Shown here one piece after another: positions 20,826-32,072 of a DNA stretch of 64,000 nucleotides. Source of the DNA: Leishmania donovani (lineage: Eukaryota; Euglenozoa; Kinetoplastea; Trypanosomatida; Trypanosomatidae); NCBI RefSeq assembly GCF_000227135.1, contig NC_018262.1:940223-1004222 (forward strand). The letters are read 5' to 3'. Under the pieces are notes generated by a model. The model was not told the origin of the DNA. It saw only the letters and a list, made by a program, of their open reading frames with translations, and did not search any database. How positions within the stretch are numbered: the first letter of the stretch is position 1; each line of letters begins with the position of its first letter. Position numbers and translations under genes: made by a program.

Positions 20826-22189
20826 GATCGACAGTCATAGAAGAGCAGAGAGGGGGAGGGGCAGAGACCATACGGAGGGAACGGGAAGAACAAAAAAGAC
20901 GCAGGGAAAGCGGCGGTGCTCTTTTTCACCGACCGGAATGCAAGAGAGCCGAAGGCAGACTTGTTCGATGTATCAATCAAGACGGCAGCCATGTGATCCT
21001 CATCACGTGGATAAGCGTACGTTTCTTGTACTCTCAGTTCGTGTTGGGTGAGGTAAGCCTGTAGTGTAAGGCATGCCATTCCCCCCTAACGCTCTGCTTT
21101 GAGTTTCCTTTGTGTGCTCCTCTTCCGCGTCACGCGACTTCAGCTCCGTGAAGACCAGCTGTGGATGAGGGGCACCCCTTCACATGTCTCAAGATGTTAC
21201 TATGTTCTGTTACAATTTTTCTTTTCGCGCGTCGAGGAGTTTTTCCCTTTTCGGTCTTGCGGCACTCTTGAAGAGTTGTAGATACTTCACGTTTCGCTCC
21301 ATCTCGCTGTCTCTCTACCCGTAAGTCTGCCCCCCCCTTCTAGGACGCAACATCGAACCATGCGCACGCCTCCTCTCTTACCACAGCATCTCCCCTCTTT
21401 CTTTGTGTTGAGCATTCTTCGTTTTTTTTTGTTCTACCTTTCCGACCTTTTCCTCTCTTCATCTTCATCGTAGTCCGCCATTTTTTGTTTTGATTTTTGT
21501 TCTTCTGGTCTCTTTCCGCTTTTTTTGCTTGGTATTGTTCTTTTTTTTTCTTGTGGTGTTCTTATGTTGGTCTTTTGGACTCTGCCTGGAAGCTCGTCAG
21601 TGTACCTTATATGTATGTATGTTGATGTGCTTATGCACGCCGCCCACCTTTGCCCACACACACACGCCCCCCTCCCTCCCTACCCCTTCGTCACCTCTCC
21701 CCTTCCCCTCACAGGTAGCGAAACACACAAAGAAGCGCCTTTTTTGTTCAGTTGATCGGTTTTGCCCACCGCCTTTTCAAAACATTTGTGTGGTGCTGCT
21801 TGCACATTTCCTTTAGCTTCTCCCTTTTTCCTTTTTTGTTGCTTACTTGCTTGGCCCGTTGCTTCTGTCACGCGCCGCCTCCTGTGCTCTTTTCCCCTCC
21901 TTTCCCGCGTTTATGTACCATAGTCTTCCCTTCAAACCGCTGGAAGAGAGGGAAGGCATGAGTAAGGGCCTACACGGGGTACGAAAACAGCACAACAGAA
22001 CGTAAACAAGGCAAGCCCCAAAAGAAAAAGGAGCGTCATGGAAAACGGCGCACCCGTTTTCCCCCCTTTTCTCTTCCTTTTGTTTCATCACGTCTTTGAT
22101 GCGCGACAACCGTTTATTGGGGCGGAAGGACTCATCTAGCGCGCGTTCCGGATCGAGTGCTGTGGCGCGCGTCGACAATCGAGGGTGCA

Positions 22190-22800
22190 CGCGCGCACTT
22201 ATGCCTGTGCCTCACCTTACAGTGCACGCCGATGATCTTGTTGCCGGTATACTACTGATCTTCCGATGACAGGGGCACCATCCCGGTGTGGCAACTCGGG
22301 GTTCAGTGCCCTACTGTATGGGAAAACCAGTCATCTTCCCTTTTCTCTTTCAATACCGAACCACTTGTGGTGGTGATAGGGTCAGATGCCCAAAACGCAG
22401 TCAAGTCGAAGCGATGTATGGCTACTGGTGCCGGCGGTCAGGTCCTGGACGGCGTTGCGTTGGAGAGACCTGCGGCATTGCACACGTGCGATTATTGGGT
22501 TGGGCAGATTGTCGGCGTGACTCGAACACATCCCACACCCGCCCCTCACATTTCCCTGCTGCTATGGGGAGCCTGCGTGCCACCCCTACGGGGATACACG
22601 CCAGGTGGCCACCAGTACAATGGGGGGAGCTGTGAGGTAACCTGCATGGCGGATGGGCGGGCAGAGATTGTGTCAGGGGCCGTACTCAGGTAAGTGAGTC
22701 GGCGCATTCGCTGTGATGCATGTGTCTACGGTGGCTTCGCACCACGCGATGGGGCCTCTGTGGCAGGTCTGGTAACGTGGAGTCGACCTCATGTTTTACG
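22190..22800 (+). mobile_element. Candidate degenerate SIDER-type retroposon (tentative)
   Basis: This roughly 600-bp block in the 3' spacer of the kinase gene lacks the pyrimidine tracts that fill its surroundings and has mixed, G-rich, unique-looking sequence, with a 135-codon frame (22286-22693) that starts at a GTG. Size, position in a 3' UTR and composition fit the short SIDER retroposons that are common in Leishmania 3' UTRs and destabilise mRNAs. I could not verify a SIDER 5' signature, target-site duplication or A-tail, so this is a weak call; it could also be a conserved UTR element. Confidence 0.25.
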
Positions 22801-23966
22801 GAAGAGAGAAAGCGGACACATGGAAAAGCAAAAAAAAACACTTCACAGTGTTTTTATGAGCGGATCAGCCGTGCGTGCCTTGCTGTTCATTCTCTTTTCT
22901 TCTCCCCTCACATACTTCCTTTCTCTCTCTGTGTGTGTGAGTGCGTATTTATGGTCGTTCATGTGTTCATGTGCCCTGCTTTCTTCGCTTCTCTCTTGTG
23001 TAGCTCCTCTCATATTAACTCTTGGCTCCATCGGATCATGATGTTCTTTTTTCTATGCTTCTCCTCGTTATTACTTTGGTACAAGGAAACACCAACCAAC
23101 CAACCAACCGAAAAAAAAAAACAGAGGGAGCGCAACCAACTGCGAACTCATGCTTCTGCCCCTACCCGCGACTGGCCGACTCTGCAGACACAGGCACCTG
23201 CATGCACGTGAGCATGGGTGTCTATCTGAAAGGGTGTGCGTCTGACCACTTTTGCCACACCTTTTCCGCCGCGCCGCTGCACGAGGCTGACGCCCTCTCT
23301 CGCCTCCCTCTGCAGCTACTTTTTTTTTTTGCCTCCGCAAGCAATGCAAAGAGGAGGGCAAAGCGATATTGCCGCGTGCACGCAAGGCCACGCATTTGGC
23401 GGCGGGAGCGAGCGCTGACGCGGGTGCTCCTCTGCACCAGTACTTCTCCGCTTCAGCGGGCTGGGCGGAAACGCTCAGAGGGAACGGAGATGTCTCGTGT
23501 CGCGCTGCGCGAAAGCAAAAAGAGGACAGGGAATAGCACTGCTCTTGAACGATGACGGTCGCCAGAGTCCACTTTGCTCCCTCTCTCTTCCTCGCTTTCT
23601 CCCCTCTTGTCCCTCCCCTCCTCTGTCCCGGATCGGCGGGGCTGCGGGCTTGCCTAGAGGGGGAGGGGTGTTTAATAAACAAAAAAAACGATAAGGAAAG
23701 GGGAGAAAAATACAGTACAGATTTGCAGCAAAGACGCACAGGTTTTTGAGCATTGTGTCGGTGTGTCTCTCTCACGCCGACAATACATCACGCGCTCACG
23801 CTTGCTGACACGGTAGAGGCCTACTCGAGTTGCCATCTGCGAGTTTGCACACACAAACACACACAGAGCGCTCACCTACCGTGAAGAAAAAGAATTACAT
23901 AGGTTAAGGGTCGACTTGTATCCTTCTTGACTTTGAGTATTCGGGCTTCGCCATTCCAACCGACAT

Positions 23967-23983
23967 ACACACACACACACACA
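23967..23983. repeat. (AC)n microsatellite
   Basis: Eight and a half AC units ending in ACAG. The terminal AG (23983-23984) is also the nearest AG candidate for trans-splicing of the transportin mRNA, though the upstream pyrimidine tract is weak. Confidence 0.9.
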
Positions 23984-24047
23984 GGTCCACAGAGGAAGAT
24001 AAGCTTCGACGACGGTGGGGTGAGTGCAAGCCCTCTTGTGCCTATCC

Positions 24048-26807
24048 ATGACTTCCATTGCATCACAGATCCTTGCGGCTCTGGCGGCTGCCTCCAGCCC
24101 TGTCGCCGAGACGCGCCATGCAGGTGATCTCCAGCTCCAGCAGCTGAAGCTGAACGCCACCGCCTACTTCTCCAGCTGTGCGGAAATCTTCGTCTCGCAG
24201 CAGGCTGATCTACGCGGGCGGCAGCTAGTGGGCTTCCAGCTCAAGAATAGTCTCGCAGACCCTGCATGTGCACAGAACGCGCAACTTCAATCGGCGGTGT
24301 GCGAGCAGGCGGTCGCCGACCCGCAGCGCATCATCCGAAACGTCGCCGGCAGTATTATTAGCGTGGCCGTGCGCGAGGGACTGTGGCCTGCGGAAGCGGT
24401 CGTCCGACAACTCGGTACCATTCTCACCCAGCGGAGCAACGAACTTGGCGCGGTGCACGGTGCCATCCGCACCTTGTCGTACATTGTTGACGATGCGATG
24501 CCGCTGCTCGATGCCGCGGGGCTGACAAAGCCGGTGCTGCTCGCTGCGCTGCCGTACCTCACGTCCACCGTCTTTGGCACGACCGGAGCAGATGCGCTCG
24601 AGATACGCGTCAAGGCCCTCGAGGTTGTCGCACTGATTTTGGAACACGCGGGTATGGACTTCGAGTCGAACAGCTACAAGAGTCTGCAGGGCGGCATCAC
24701 CAGCGTCGTGCAGGCGTGCTTCGACAACCTAAAGGGACCCCTCTCTCAAGCCATTGCCACACAGTGCATTCGCTGCATTACGTTGTCCCTCACGTTCTAC
24801 CAAGAGATTGACGACGACCTGTTTGGGCAGATCGGGCAGCTCATGTACCAGGCGACCACTGCAGGCAACGGGGCTGCCCCGGCCAACGCAGAGGAGGAGA
24901 GTCTCCGTATTGAGGCGACGGAGTTCTGGCGCGCCATCTTGCACTTCCCTCACTTTGCTGAGGTGGCCCAGTCGACTGTCGTGCAAATAATTCCGGTGAT
25001 CATTCGGTCGATGATCTACTCCGAGATGGAGATCGGTATGCTGCAGGCGAGCGCCGAGGACTGGCAGGTGCCGGACAAGATCGACTCGATTCGTCCGCGC
25101 CACTACACAGAGCTCAACAAGGCCGCTGGCGACGGCGGCAACGACGAGGAGGAGGATGACGGCGAGGACGACGACGAGGTGGAGGAGTGGAACCTGCGCC
25201 GCGTTTCGGCGTTGACGTTAGATGAACTCAGTCAGTACTACGGCGACCTTCTTCTTCTGCCAGTGCTGAGCTGTGTCGAGGGGATGATACGGTCTGGGCC
25301 GGCCGGCTGGCGCCAGCAGGAGGCCGGCGTGCTTGCAATCGGTGCATTTTGCGAGGGTTGCTACGACTCCCTGGTGCAGTTTCTGCCTGATATTTGCCCG
25401 ATGCTTCTGCAGCTGCTCGAGGCGGCTGATACGCATTTTCTCGTAGTGAGCATTTCGCTCTGGTCATGTACTCGCCTCGGCAGCTACTTCCTCTCGAACC
25501 ATCCGTTGATGGAGCGGCTGATGGCGTGCATTCTGCGGAAGATGGAGAACGCGTCCAAGATGGTGCAGAGCGCCGCCGTCGAGGCGCTGCGCAGCATGCT
25601 AGAAATGGCGGAGGAAGGCCAGGTGGACGCGGCTGCCCCGGCGATTGTGCGTTCCATCGCGACATGCTTCGGCGCCTATCAGCTCAAGAACCGCGTGCTT
25701 CTCTTGGAGGCAGTGCAGTCTGTCTGCCAGACCCTGGGCGCTGCCGTGCGTGGCAGCGAGGAACTCATCTCTACCCTTCTTGCGCCGCTGGGCCAACTAT
25801 GGTCGCAGACTCCGAATGACAGCCCCCTGCTGTGGAGCCTGTTCGACTGCATGGCAACCGTGTGCGCCACGCTTGGGCCCGCGATGCAGCCCATGACTGG
25901 CGAGATCTTCAACCGCAGCTTCTCGCTCCTGCGTGAGCACCTGCAGCAGCGACACGCCGCCCTTCAGTCGGGCGACATTCCGCCGGATGAGGAGTTCACT
26001 GTGACCTCGTCTATCTTGCTGAGTGGACTCTTTGACGCCATGGGGTCGGGACTGGAGCCTTTGGTGGCTCAGAATGAGCCGGTATTCATGCAGCTGACGC
26101 TCTCCATGCTCTCCGACGCGTCACCTCACATTCGGCAGAACGGCTTCTGCCTCGCGAGCGATGTGGCACGCACGTGCCCGATGCACTTGCAGCAGGTGCT
26201 CCCCCAGTTCTGCGACGTGGCGGTGCAGAATGTCACGATGGCCGACGAGTCGTGCTACGCGGTGGTCAGCAATGTTGCCTGGGCGGTATGCAACTTGCTG
26301 GAGCATGAAGTGGATGGCACTGGCGCTCCGACGATGCAGGCAAGCCCGACCATGTCGCAGCTGTTTGCACTCTTTGCGAAGTTGCTGGGACAGACCGACA
26401 TCACGTCGGATATGCGCAACATGGCAGAGAATGTGTCGCTGTGCCTCGGCGTCATGCTGTACGTCGACGCCGACGTGGAGTCGAAGGCGGGCTGCTCCGT
26501 GGAGCTCTTTGCAGGTGCGTTTTGCCGCTTCGTGCGCAACGTCCGCGAGTCATCGTCGCTGCTGGAGGCGGGCACGAACGGTTTTCTGATGGCAGTGCAG
26601 CGGAAGCCGAGTGCTGTTGTGAGCAATCTTGTGCTCTTCTGCGATCTTGGTTGCTCCGTGGCAGTGGAGGGCGTGGAGGCAAGCCGCATGATCCGTGATC
26701 TGCTTTCGAATGCTTCACGAGCGAACCCCGACGTGTGGCGCCAGGCGCTTGCCGCCTGCACAGAGCCCACCCGCAAGAAGCTGTACGAACGGTACGGCTT
26801 TCAGTAG
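24048..26807 (+). CDS. Transportin / karyopherin beta-2 nuclear import receptor
   Basis: 919 residues, the size of transportin-1. I chose ATG 24048; the frame extends a few codons upstream only to a GTG. The protein is built of HEAT repeats from end to end. The diagnostic region is the acidic loop at residues about 366-380 (DEEEDDGEDDDEVEE) directly followed by WNLR and then QQEAGVLAIGAFCEGC. This matches the transportin order of acidic loop, WNLRKCSA and ESGILVLGAIAEGC, and separates it from importin beta-1. In other eukaryotes this receptor binds PY-NLS cargoes (hnRNP-type RNA-binding proteins and others) in the cytoplasm, carries them through the pore and releases them when RanGTP binds; the acidic loop couples the two. 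It ends in a basic helix (TRKKLYERYGFQ). No truncation or frameshift is seen. Confidence 0.9.
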   Translation: MTSIASQILAALAAASSPVAETRHAGDLQLQQLKLNATAYFSSCAEIFVSQQADLRGRQLVGFQLKNSLADPACAQNAQLQSAVCEQAVADPQRIIRNVAGSIISVAVREGLWPAEAVVRQLGTILTQRSNELGAVHGAIRTLSYIVDDAMPLLDAAGLTKPVLLAALPYLTSTVFGTTGADALEIRVKALEVVALILEHAGMDFESNSYKSLQGGITSVVQACFDNLKGPLSQAIATQCIRCITLSLTFYQEIDDDLFGQIGQLMYQATTAGNGAAPANAEEESLRIEATEFWRAILHFPHFAEVAQSTVVQIIPVIIRSMIYSEMEIGMLQASAEDWQVPDKIDSIRPRHYTELNKAAGDGGNDEEEDDGEDDDEVEEWNLRRVSALTLDELSQYYGDLLLLPVLSCVEGMIRSGPAGWRQQEAGVLAIGAFCEGCYDSLVQFLPDICPMLLQLLEAADTHFLVVSISLWSCTRLGSYFLSNHPLMERLMACILRKMENASKMVQSAAVEALRSMLEMAEEGQVDAAAPAIVRSIATCFGAYQLKNRVLLLEAVQSVCQTLGAAVRGSEELISTLLAPLGQLWSQTPNDSPLLWSLFDCMATVCATLGPAMQPMTGEIFNRSFSLLREHLQQRHAALQSGDIPPDEEFTVTSSILLSGLFDAMGSGLEPLVAQNEPVFMQLTLSMLSDASPHIRQNGFCLASDVARTCPMHLQQVLPQFCDVAVQNVTMADESCYAVVSNVAWAVCNLLEHEVDGTGAPTMQASPTMSQLFALFAKLLGQTDITSDMRNMAENVSLCLGVMLYVDADVESKAGCSVELFAGAFCRFVRNVRESSSLLEAGTNGFLMAVQRKPSAVVSNLVLFCDLGCSVAVEGVEASRMIRDLLSNASRANPDVWRQALAACTEPTRKKLYERYGFQ

Positions 26808-28971
26808 GGTGGGAGAGGGCGAGAAGTCTGTTGTGGTTGAGGCAGAGGTGTACCGCCGTCGTCAGCTGACCATGAACAGGCGGAAGAAAAAAGAAAATAT
26901 AACAAAGGATATGGAAGGCAGACGTGACATTCATGGTCACCAACGGTGGACTCTGTGCAAGAAACAGCCCACCGTTGGCGTGCGTTTGGGCACGCCTGCA
27001 TATCGGGTTGTTCCTTCACTTTTTTTCTTTCGGTTCTATGTTTGCACACGCCGCACCTCCGTTCTTCGATCCCTTTTGTTTGTGTTTTGTGAGCTCCTCT
27101 TCTGTTCCCGCTCCAGCAGTGGCCTCGTTAATTCTGTTCTCTCCTCGGTTCAACGAACAACACCAAGACGACAAAAAAGTGGAATTCAAGCCGAGAGATG
27201 GGAGAGTTCGTGCGTGCGGTGGTGTTGTAAGTATGTCTTTGTACCTGTGTAATTGGGTCTTGCCGTCTAATGGAGAGAAGAGGGTGGGGCAGCAAGCTGA
27301 GGGAGGGAGGTGTGTGTGTGTGTGGTTGGTTTCTGCCCATCTTTCCGTTCATCATCTACCTGTTGTCGCCACGCCCCCATCTGTCTTCGCTGCGCCCCAC
27401 CTTTCTTTTTCTCTGATCTTGCGTCATTGTCTTTTCATTGGTATCCGTGTACGGCAGCGACTTCTCCCGTCTTATGCGCTCGCCTTCTCTCGTGGTCTCC
27501 TCCATTGCTTACCCTCTCTCTCACGCCCTGCCTGGCGCACAGCCTTTTCTTTTGGCTTGCTCCCCTCAGCGTTGCGGTCGCCTCTACTCTCGTACCCGAC
27601 CCTCCCCACCCCACTCTGCTCGCGCGTTGTTGTACCTGTCGCTCCTTCGAGGTAACGGTGTGGAGGAGAGGGAATGGAGGAGGCGTGGGGTGGGTACTCT
27701 GGACGACACAGAGCTGATGCCGAGGCGCGGTGTATGATTGGGAGAAAGCAAGCAGCGCATCGACGAGCTGACGAGGGCGAAGCTGCTTATGGCGCTAGCC
27801 ACCGCCACTCTCAATTCAACAGCAACCGTTAAAAAAAATGCATAAACAGCAGATTAGCTGACGATCAAAGAGAGCATGCACAGACACGCAGGCAGGCCTG
27901 TCCTACCCCTTTCCTGTACTCTGCGTTATGTGCGCACTCGCAGATGACGCAGTAAGCGTGCACGAGAGCACTCGTCGCCCATTGCCATCCCCCTTCGTAC
28001 GAGTTATGGAGAGGGGGTGAGGTGTTGAGTGGAGGAGAGAAGCCGGGGATGGCGGCAGTGCACAGGACTTGGTCTCTGCTAAGTAGGGGCCGTTTTGACA
28101 GGTGTGTGGGGCGGCAGCCCTCGTCTTTGTCTCCCTCTCATCTTCTTGCCCCCCCCCCCACACACACACACACACACCGGCATACATACGTGCCCGCAGG
28201 CAAAACTGGACGATGCCATATCTCGAACATGACCTGCTCAGTTGGATTTCCCTTTTTTTCTCTTGCAGGTACTCCCCGAGATTGTGTTCTGGCATACTGC
28301 GCGTGATACGGCACAACTGGGGCTGATACCAAGCGGCAGGAGGTGAGGAGGGCAAAGAAGGGGCTGGGTGGCGAGGGACAAGGGAGGGAAGGAGATACGA
28401 GGACGTGCTGGTATCGGACTGTGATCTGGAAAGCACCAAAAAACAACAGGATACTCGAGGGAGCACGACCGTGTGTCGGACAACACGAACGACTCGACTC
28501 AGCCATGCTTCCCTCTACTCTCCACTTTGTCCAGCAGGCCCGCGCTGTGACGCAGGTGCGTGAATACGTGCATGCTTCCTTCTGTATGTTCACCGCCCTA
28601 AAGTCACGGATAACAACCTACATTCCTTCTTGATCATCGAGGCAAGCTTCCTCACACAAGAATTCACAGACACATCTATACGCACACACGCATGCACCCC
28701 TATGCACTCATACTATCACGAGGGCGCGCCTTGGATAGTGAGCACTGACGACTAGCGCTCGCGCTCTCTTCTTCCTTACCTCCTTCCTCCGCCGGCAGGC
28801 GAGTGTGCACGAGCCGCCGCGGGCAAAAAGAAAAGAGGACGCGCTCTTTTCTTTGCTCTTTTTAGCTTTTTTTTTGTGCGCTGCTCTCTGTGCATGATGG
28901 CGCGACGCGATTGGTGGTGGGTGTGGAGGGCGATTGGGTCTACAGCGTCGAGTGGAGACGACATCGTCGCT

Positions 28972-29070
28972 NNNNNNNNNNNNNNNNNNNNNNNNNNNNN
29001 NNNNNNNNNNNNNNNNNNNNNNNNNNNNNNNNNNNNNNNNNNNNNNNNNNNNNNNNNNNNNNNNNNNNNN
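28972..29070. other. Assembly gap (99 N) with no flanking overlap
   Basis: 99 N. The sequences on either side share no visible duplication, in contrast to the three gaps at 50-52 kb, so unknown sequence may really be missing here. The N run is placeholder-sized and need not reflect true length. Confidence 0.95.
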
Positions 29071-29875
29071 GTAGGTCTCGCCCATGCGAGTTCCTTGATG
29101 TCGTCACCCGGTTACGACAGGATGCTGCAAGGACGGGTGGCCCCGCCCTCTCGCCCGTACACAGGCACGAGCATATACGGGTACCGATGCGCCTGTGCAA
29201 GAAGCGGCGCTCTGTTCCCGCCGGCGCGGCCCTCGCTGTAGGCGGCATAACCGCACACACCAGCCCGGCAGTCGGATCGGTGGAGACGAATGCGCGGACT
29301 CGCTGACTCGCCTCGGTGCAACTCTCTCACTCCTCTTCTCTCTCTTTCTCTCTCTCACGCTGGGGAAAGAGCGCAAGTGTTCGCACACACACACACACAC
29401 ATCCGTCATCCGTCATCCGTCTCGCACGGGCGCATCGTGCGCTCTCAGCGCACGCACGCTCTCATCTCCAACACACTTTCTTCCCTCCGCAAGCCCACCT
29501 TCTTCTGCTGCTCGTTCTCTTCTCACCTCACCCCCTTTTTTATTCCATCTGTGTGAGCCTTTCGGTTTATCGCTTTGTTTTTCGCCGGGCTCTACGTAAG
29601 CGTTTTTGTGTGTGCGCGGAGGCGGATCGCGACGTTCGCATCCCTCCTTTCTCTGTGCTCAGTTGCGGTGACGTTGGTAGCGTTAACACAATCACGTACT
29701 GCAGCACTCTGAGACCGCTTTCTCGAATGCTTACTTATCTCCTCCCCCCTTCTTTCTTGCGTGAATACTTTATCCGTACACAAAAGCTAACCGACTCACG
29801 CACGTCCGCACGCTCGCACATAGATACGCATTCGCACGCTCGAGCATGTATATATACGCATTTGCCAAGTTGTCG

Positions 29876-30014
29876 TTTTTCTCTCTTTTTGCTGCTCCCA
29901 CTGACACGCTCTCTATCTTTGGGTCTCGGATACCCACCCCTCGACGCCGGCCTTATCCCCTCTCCCACCTCCTCCTTTCCCGTCACGTGAACCTGCGGCT
30001 TGCGACGCGCATAG
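29876..30014 (+). promoter_or_regulatory. Putative SL trans-splice acceptor for the PARN-like gene
   Basis: A long C/T-rich tract without any internal AG runs to CATAG, with AG at 30013-30014. The ATG at 30039 is the first downstream, which gives a 5' UTR of about 25 nt. Confidence 0.5.
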
Positions 30015-30038
30015 AACTCTGAAACGCAGCCGATAACG

Positions 30039-32072
30039 ATGGAGATTACCAACAGTAACGCGGTGGCGCTGTTGCCCTACGTTGGCACACTTTTGCGCGA
30101 CTGCTCCTTCTTTGCGGTGGACCTGGAGTTTTCCGGCATCGACCATGACGGCGCCGAAGCTGACGCGGAAACTCCGGAGCAAGCTCTCCACTCCCTCACG
30201 CGAAAGCCATCTGACCTATATCCGGCAAAGTTGCAGGCTATTAAGCCGTACAGCATGGTGCAGATCGGCATCTCCGTCTTCACGGAGCTGGTTCCCGGTG
30301 ACGCCGAAGGGGCCACGAGCGCGAGCGGAGCAGCGTCTTTGACGGCACCCTCTTCGGCGGCGGCTCACCTGCGGAAGGAGGTGGCGGAGTTCTTGGCGGC
30401 GGACGTCGCAAATCGCACCACCTATGCGGAAACCACGACCGTGGTGGAGAGAATGCTGACGAGCGCGAACGGCGCGGCCGCGGGCTTCACCTCGGCGTTC
30501 AAGTACATAACTGAGCAAATGGTCGCTGTTGCGCAGTCGCTGGAGGTCGTTGCAAGGGCCAGCGACATTCGTGCCACGGCGGAGCCGGCACCGCCAATTC
30601 AGTCGCTCCCTGGCCTGCGGTACCATTACCGCTTCTTAGAGGCTCTCAGTCGTGCTGTTGCCAGCTATCGAAGAGAAATCACCGCCACCGGTGCGCCGGC
30701 GTTCGAGGCGCCGGTGGCGCGCTACAAGGTGCACACGTTCTCTGCGCTGACGTTCCCGGCTGCAACCGACTCTGCGGCGGACGTCACGCTCAACATCGAC
30801 ACCGCCGAGTTCCTCGTCAAGAACGACATGGACCTCACGCGTTGGGTGAAAGAAGGGCTGCGATTTGCGCCGATAAAGGTGGCGGCCGCCCAACTCGCCA
30901 AGGAAGCGGAGGCGAAGTTGCAGCAAATGAACCTGCTGGCACAGCCGCACACCGTGCTGCCAGGGTACAAGGAATGCATCGGCAGGAAACTAGACGAGTT
31001 GCTTCCCCTCTCTCCAGGCGAGCTGCAGCTAGTAAGGTTTGTCATCGCTCTCCCGGATGCGGGGTCCGGTGATATGGCGGCAGCCAGGGTGAAGCAGTTC
31101 TACGTCGGAGCACTTCGTCCCCTTATCTCCTTCGCGCGTGGCAATGTTCCAGAGTCGGCGCTGCCAGAGTCTATCTACACGAGAGACAAGCTCTTCAAGG
31201 ACGAGATGGACGCGCTGGCGGCAATCGGGATGACGAAGATGAGCCGCAAATTTATGAGGGCCGCCATCTCCAGCAGCTGGGGCAGCAGGTGCGGCTCCAG
31301 TCTCGTCTCTCATAGTTACGGCAGTGCCCTCTTGGAGACTCTCTTATATGCGACCGAAGTGCAACGGAAGCCCATCGTCTTCTACAACGGTTACACGGAT
31401 GTGATGTTTCTGCTGCTCGCCCTTTACGGGCCGCAGAACATGCCACCGGACCTGCCGTCCTTTAAGTCGCTGGTGCGCCGGCACTTCCCGTCACTTTTCG
31501 ACACGCGCATCCTCAGCTGCGCTGGACCGCTTCAGGGCTTGGGGAACTTCACGGGGAAGCTCTCGAGCGTGGTTGATGAGATGAGCAAAGTGAGCTCTAT
31601 CGGGCCACACGTGTCGTTTATCTTTGACCCGCTCGTCTCTGGTGGCCGTGACGCCACGCAGCACTTGCTGGCCCACAACGCGGCCTTCGATGCCTTGCTC
31701 ACTGGCAAGCTCTTTGCGTTTGCCAAGTGCGGACTCGAAAATGCCAACGTCAGCGTCAAAGTGTATGAGAACTTCTTGGCCACCTATACCACGCTGATGT
31801 CGATCAACCTGCAAGGCAGCGTGGACAGCGTGCTGCAGGAAGCGACTGCAAACGTGTACTACCTCACGAAAAAGTCAGGGCTGCGGGCGGATACGATACG
31901 TGAGGCGCTCGCGGGGTGTGGTATCACAGCCGTGGTGATGTACCGAGGAAGCGGCTATACCATTCAACCAGTAGGTGCTGCGTGCCAGATGCCGGACCTG
32001 ATGCAGGTGATGAGAGAGGCGCTGTGCGCTAGGGCTCGCTCGCAGATCGAACTGTATCACATCGCACTGTGA
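30039..32072 (+). CDS. PARN-type poly(A)-specific 3'-exoribonuclease (DEDDh, CAF1 family)
   Basis: 677 residues. PARN enzymes remove poly(A) tails 3' to 5' using two metal ions held by four acidic residues. All are in place: Asp28 and Glu30 in FFAVDLEFSG, Asp454 in NGYTDVMFLL, and Asp551 with His546 in HNAAFDALLTG. The first two have the same numbering as in human PARN. YSMVQIGISVF after the first block and FPSLFDTRIL after the third are also PARN-like. An insert of about 420 residues lies between Glu30 and Asp454, longer than in human PARN (Asp292); that is where the human enzyme carries its R3H domain, but I see no clear R3H motif here. The C-terminal 120 residues are ordered but unrecognised. 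Trypanosomatids have several PARN paralogues and I cannot tell which this is. Nucleus or cytoplasm cannot be decided from the sequence. Confidence 0.88.
   Translation: MEITNSNAVALLPYVGTLLRDCSFFAVDLEFSGIDHDGAEADAETPEQALHSLTRKPSDLYPAKLQAIKPYSMVQIGISVFTELVPGDAEGATSASGAASLTAPSSAAAHLRKEVAEFLAADVANRTTYAETTTVVERMLTSANGAAAGFTSAFKYITEQMVAVAQSLEVVARASDIRATAEPAPPIQSLPGLRYHYRFLEALSRAVASYRREITATGAPAFEAPVARYKVHTFSALTFPAATDSAADVTLNIDTAEFLVKNDMDLTRWVKEGLRFAPIKVAAAQLAKEAEAKLQQMNLLAQPHTVLPGYKECIGRKLDELLPLSPGELQLVRFVIALPDAGSGDMAAARVKQFYVGALRPLISFARGNVPESALPESIYTRDKLFKDEMDALAAIGMTKMSRKFMRAAISSSWGSRCGSSLVSHSYGSALLETLLYATEVQRKPIVFYNGYTDVMFLLLALYGPQNMPPDLPSFKSLVRRHFPSLFDTRILSCAGPLQGLGNFTGKLSSVVDEMSKVSSIGPHVSFIFDPLVSGGRDATQHLLAHNAAFDALLTGKLFAFAKCGLENANVSVKVYENFLATYTTLMSINLQGSVDSVLQEATANVYYLTKKSGLRADTIREALAGCGITAVVMYRGSGYTIQPVGAACQMPDLMQVMREALCARARSQIELYHIAL

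Larger units (their letters stand above)
20826..24047 (+). other. Long intergenic/UTR region with a possible retroposon remnant
   Basis: 3.2 kb. 20826-22190 and 22800-24047 are ordinary C/T-, T- and CA-rich spacer. The middle, about 22190-22800, differs in base composition and is described separately. A (CCAA)n-like run lies at about 23088-23109 and (AC)n at 23967-23983, just upstream of the transportin gene. I see no credible coding frame. Confidence 0.65.
26808..30038 (+). other. Long intergenic/UTR region with an assembly gap
   Basis: 3.2 kb. It contains C/T- and T-rich stretches, a C-run plus (CA)n at about 28149-28177, an (AC)n run at 29384-29401, and the N gap at 28972-29070. About 230 bp after the gap (29071-29300) are GC-rich and free of pyrimidine runs, unlike the DNA on either side, and could belong to a partly missing element. 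No credible coding frame was found. Confidence 0.65.

Noticed and set aside
22286..22693. 135-codon frame that might be a small gene
   Set aside because: Starts at GTG, has no ATG near its start or recognisable motif, and lies in a possible retroposon remnant.
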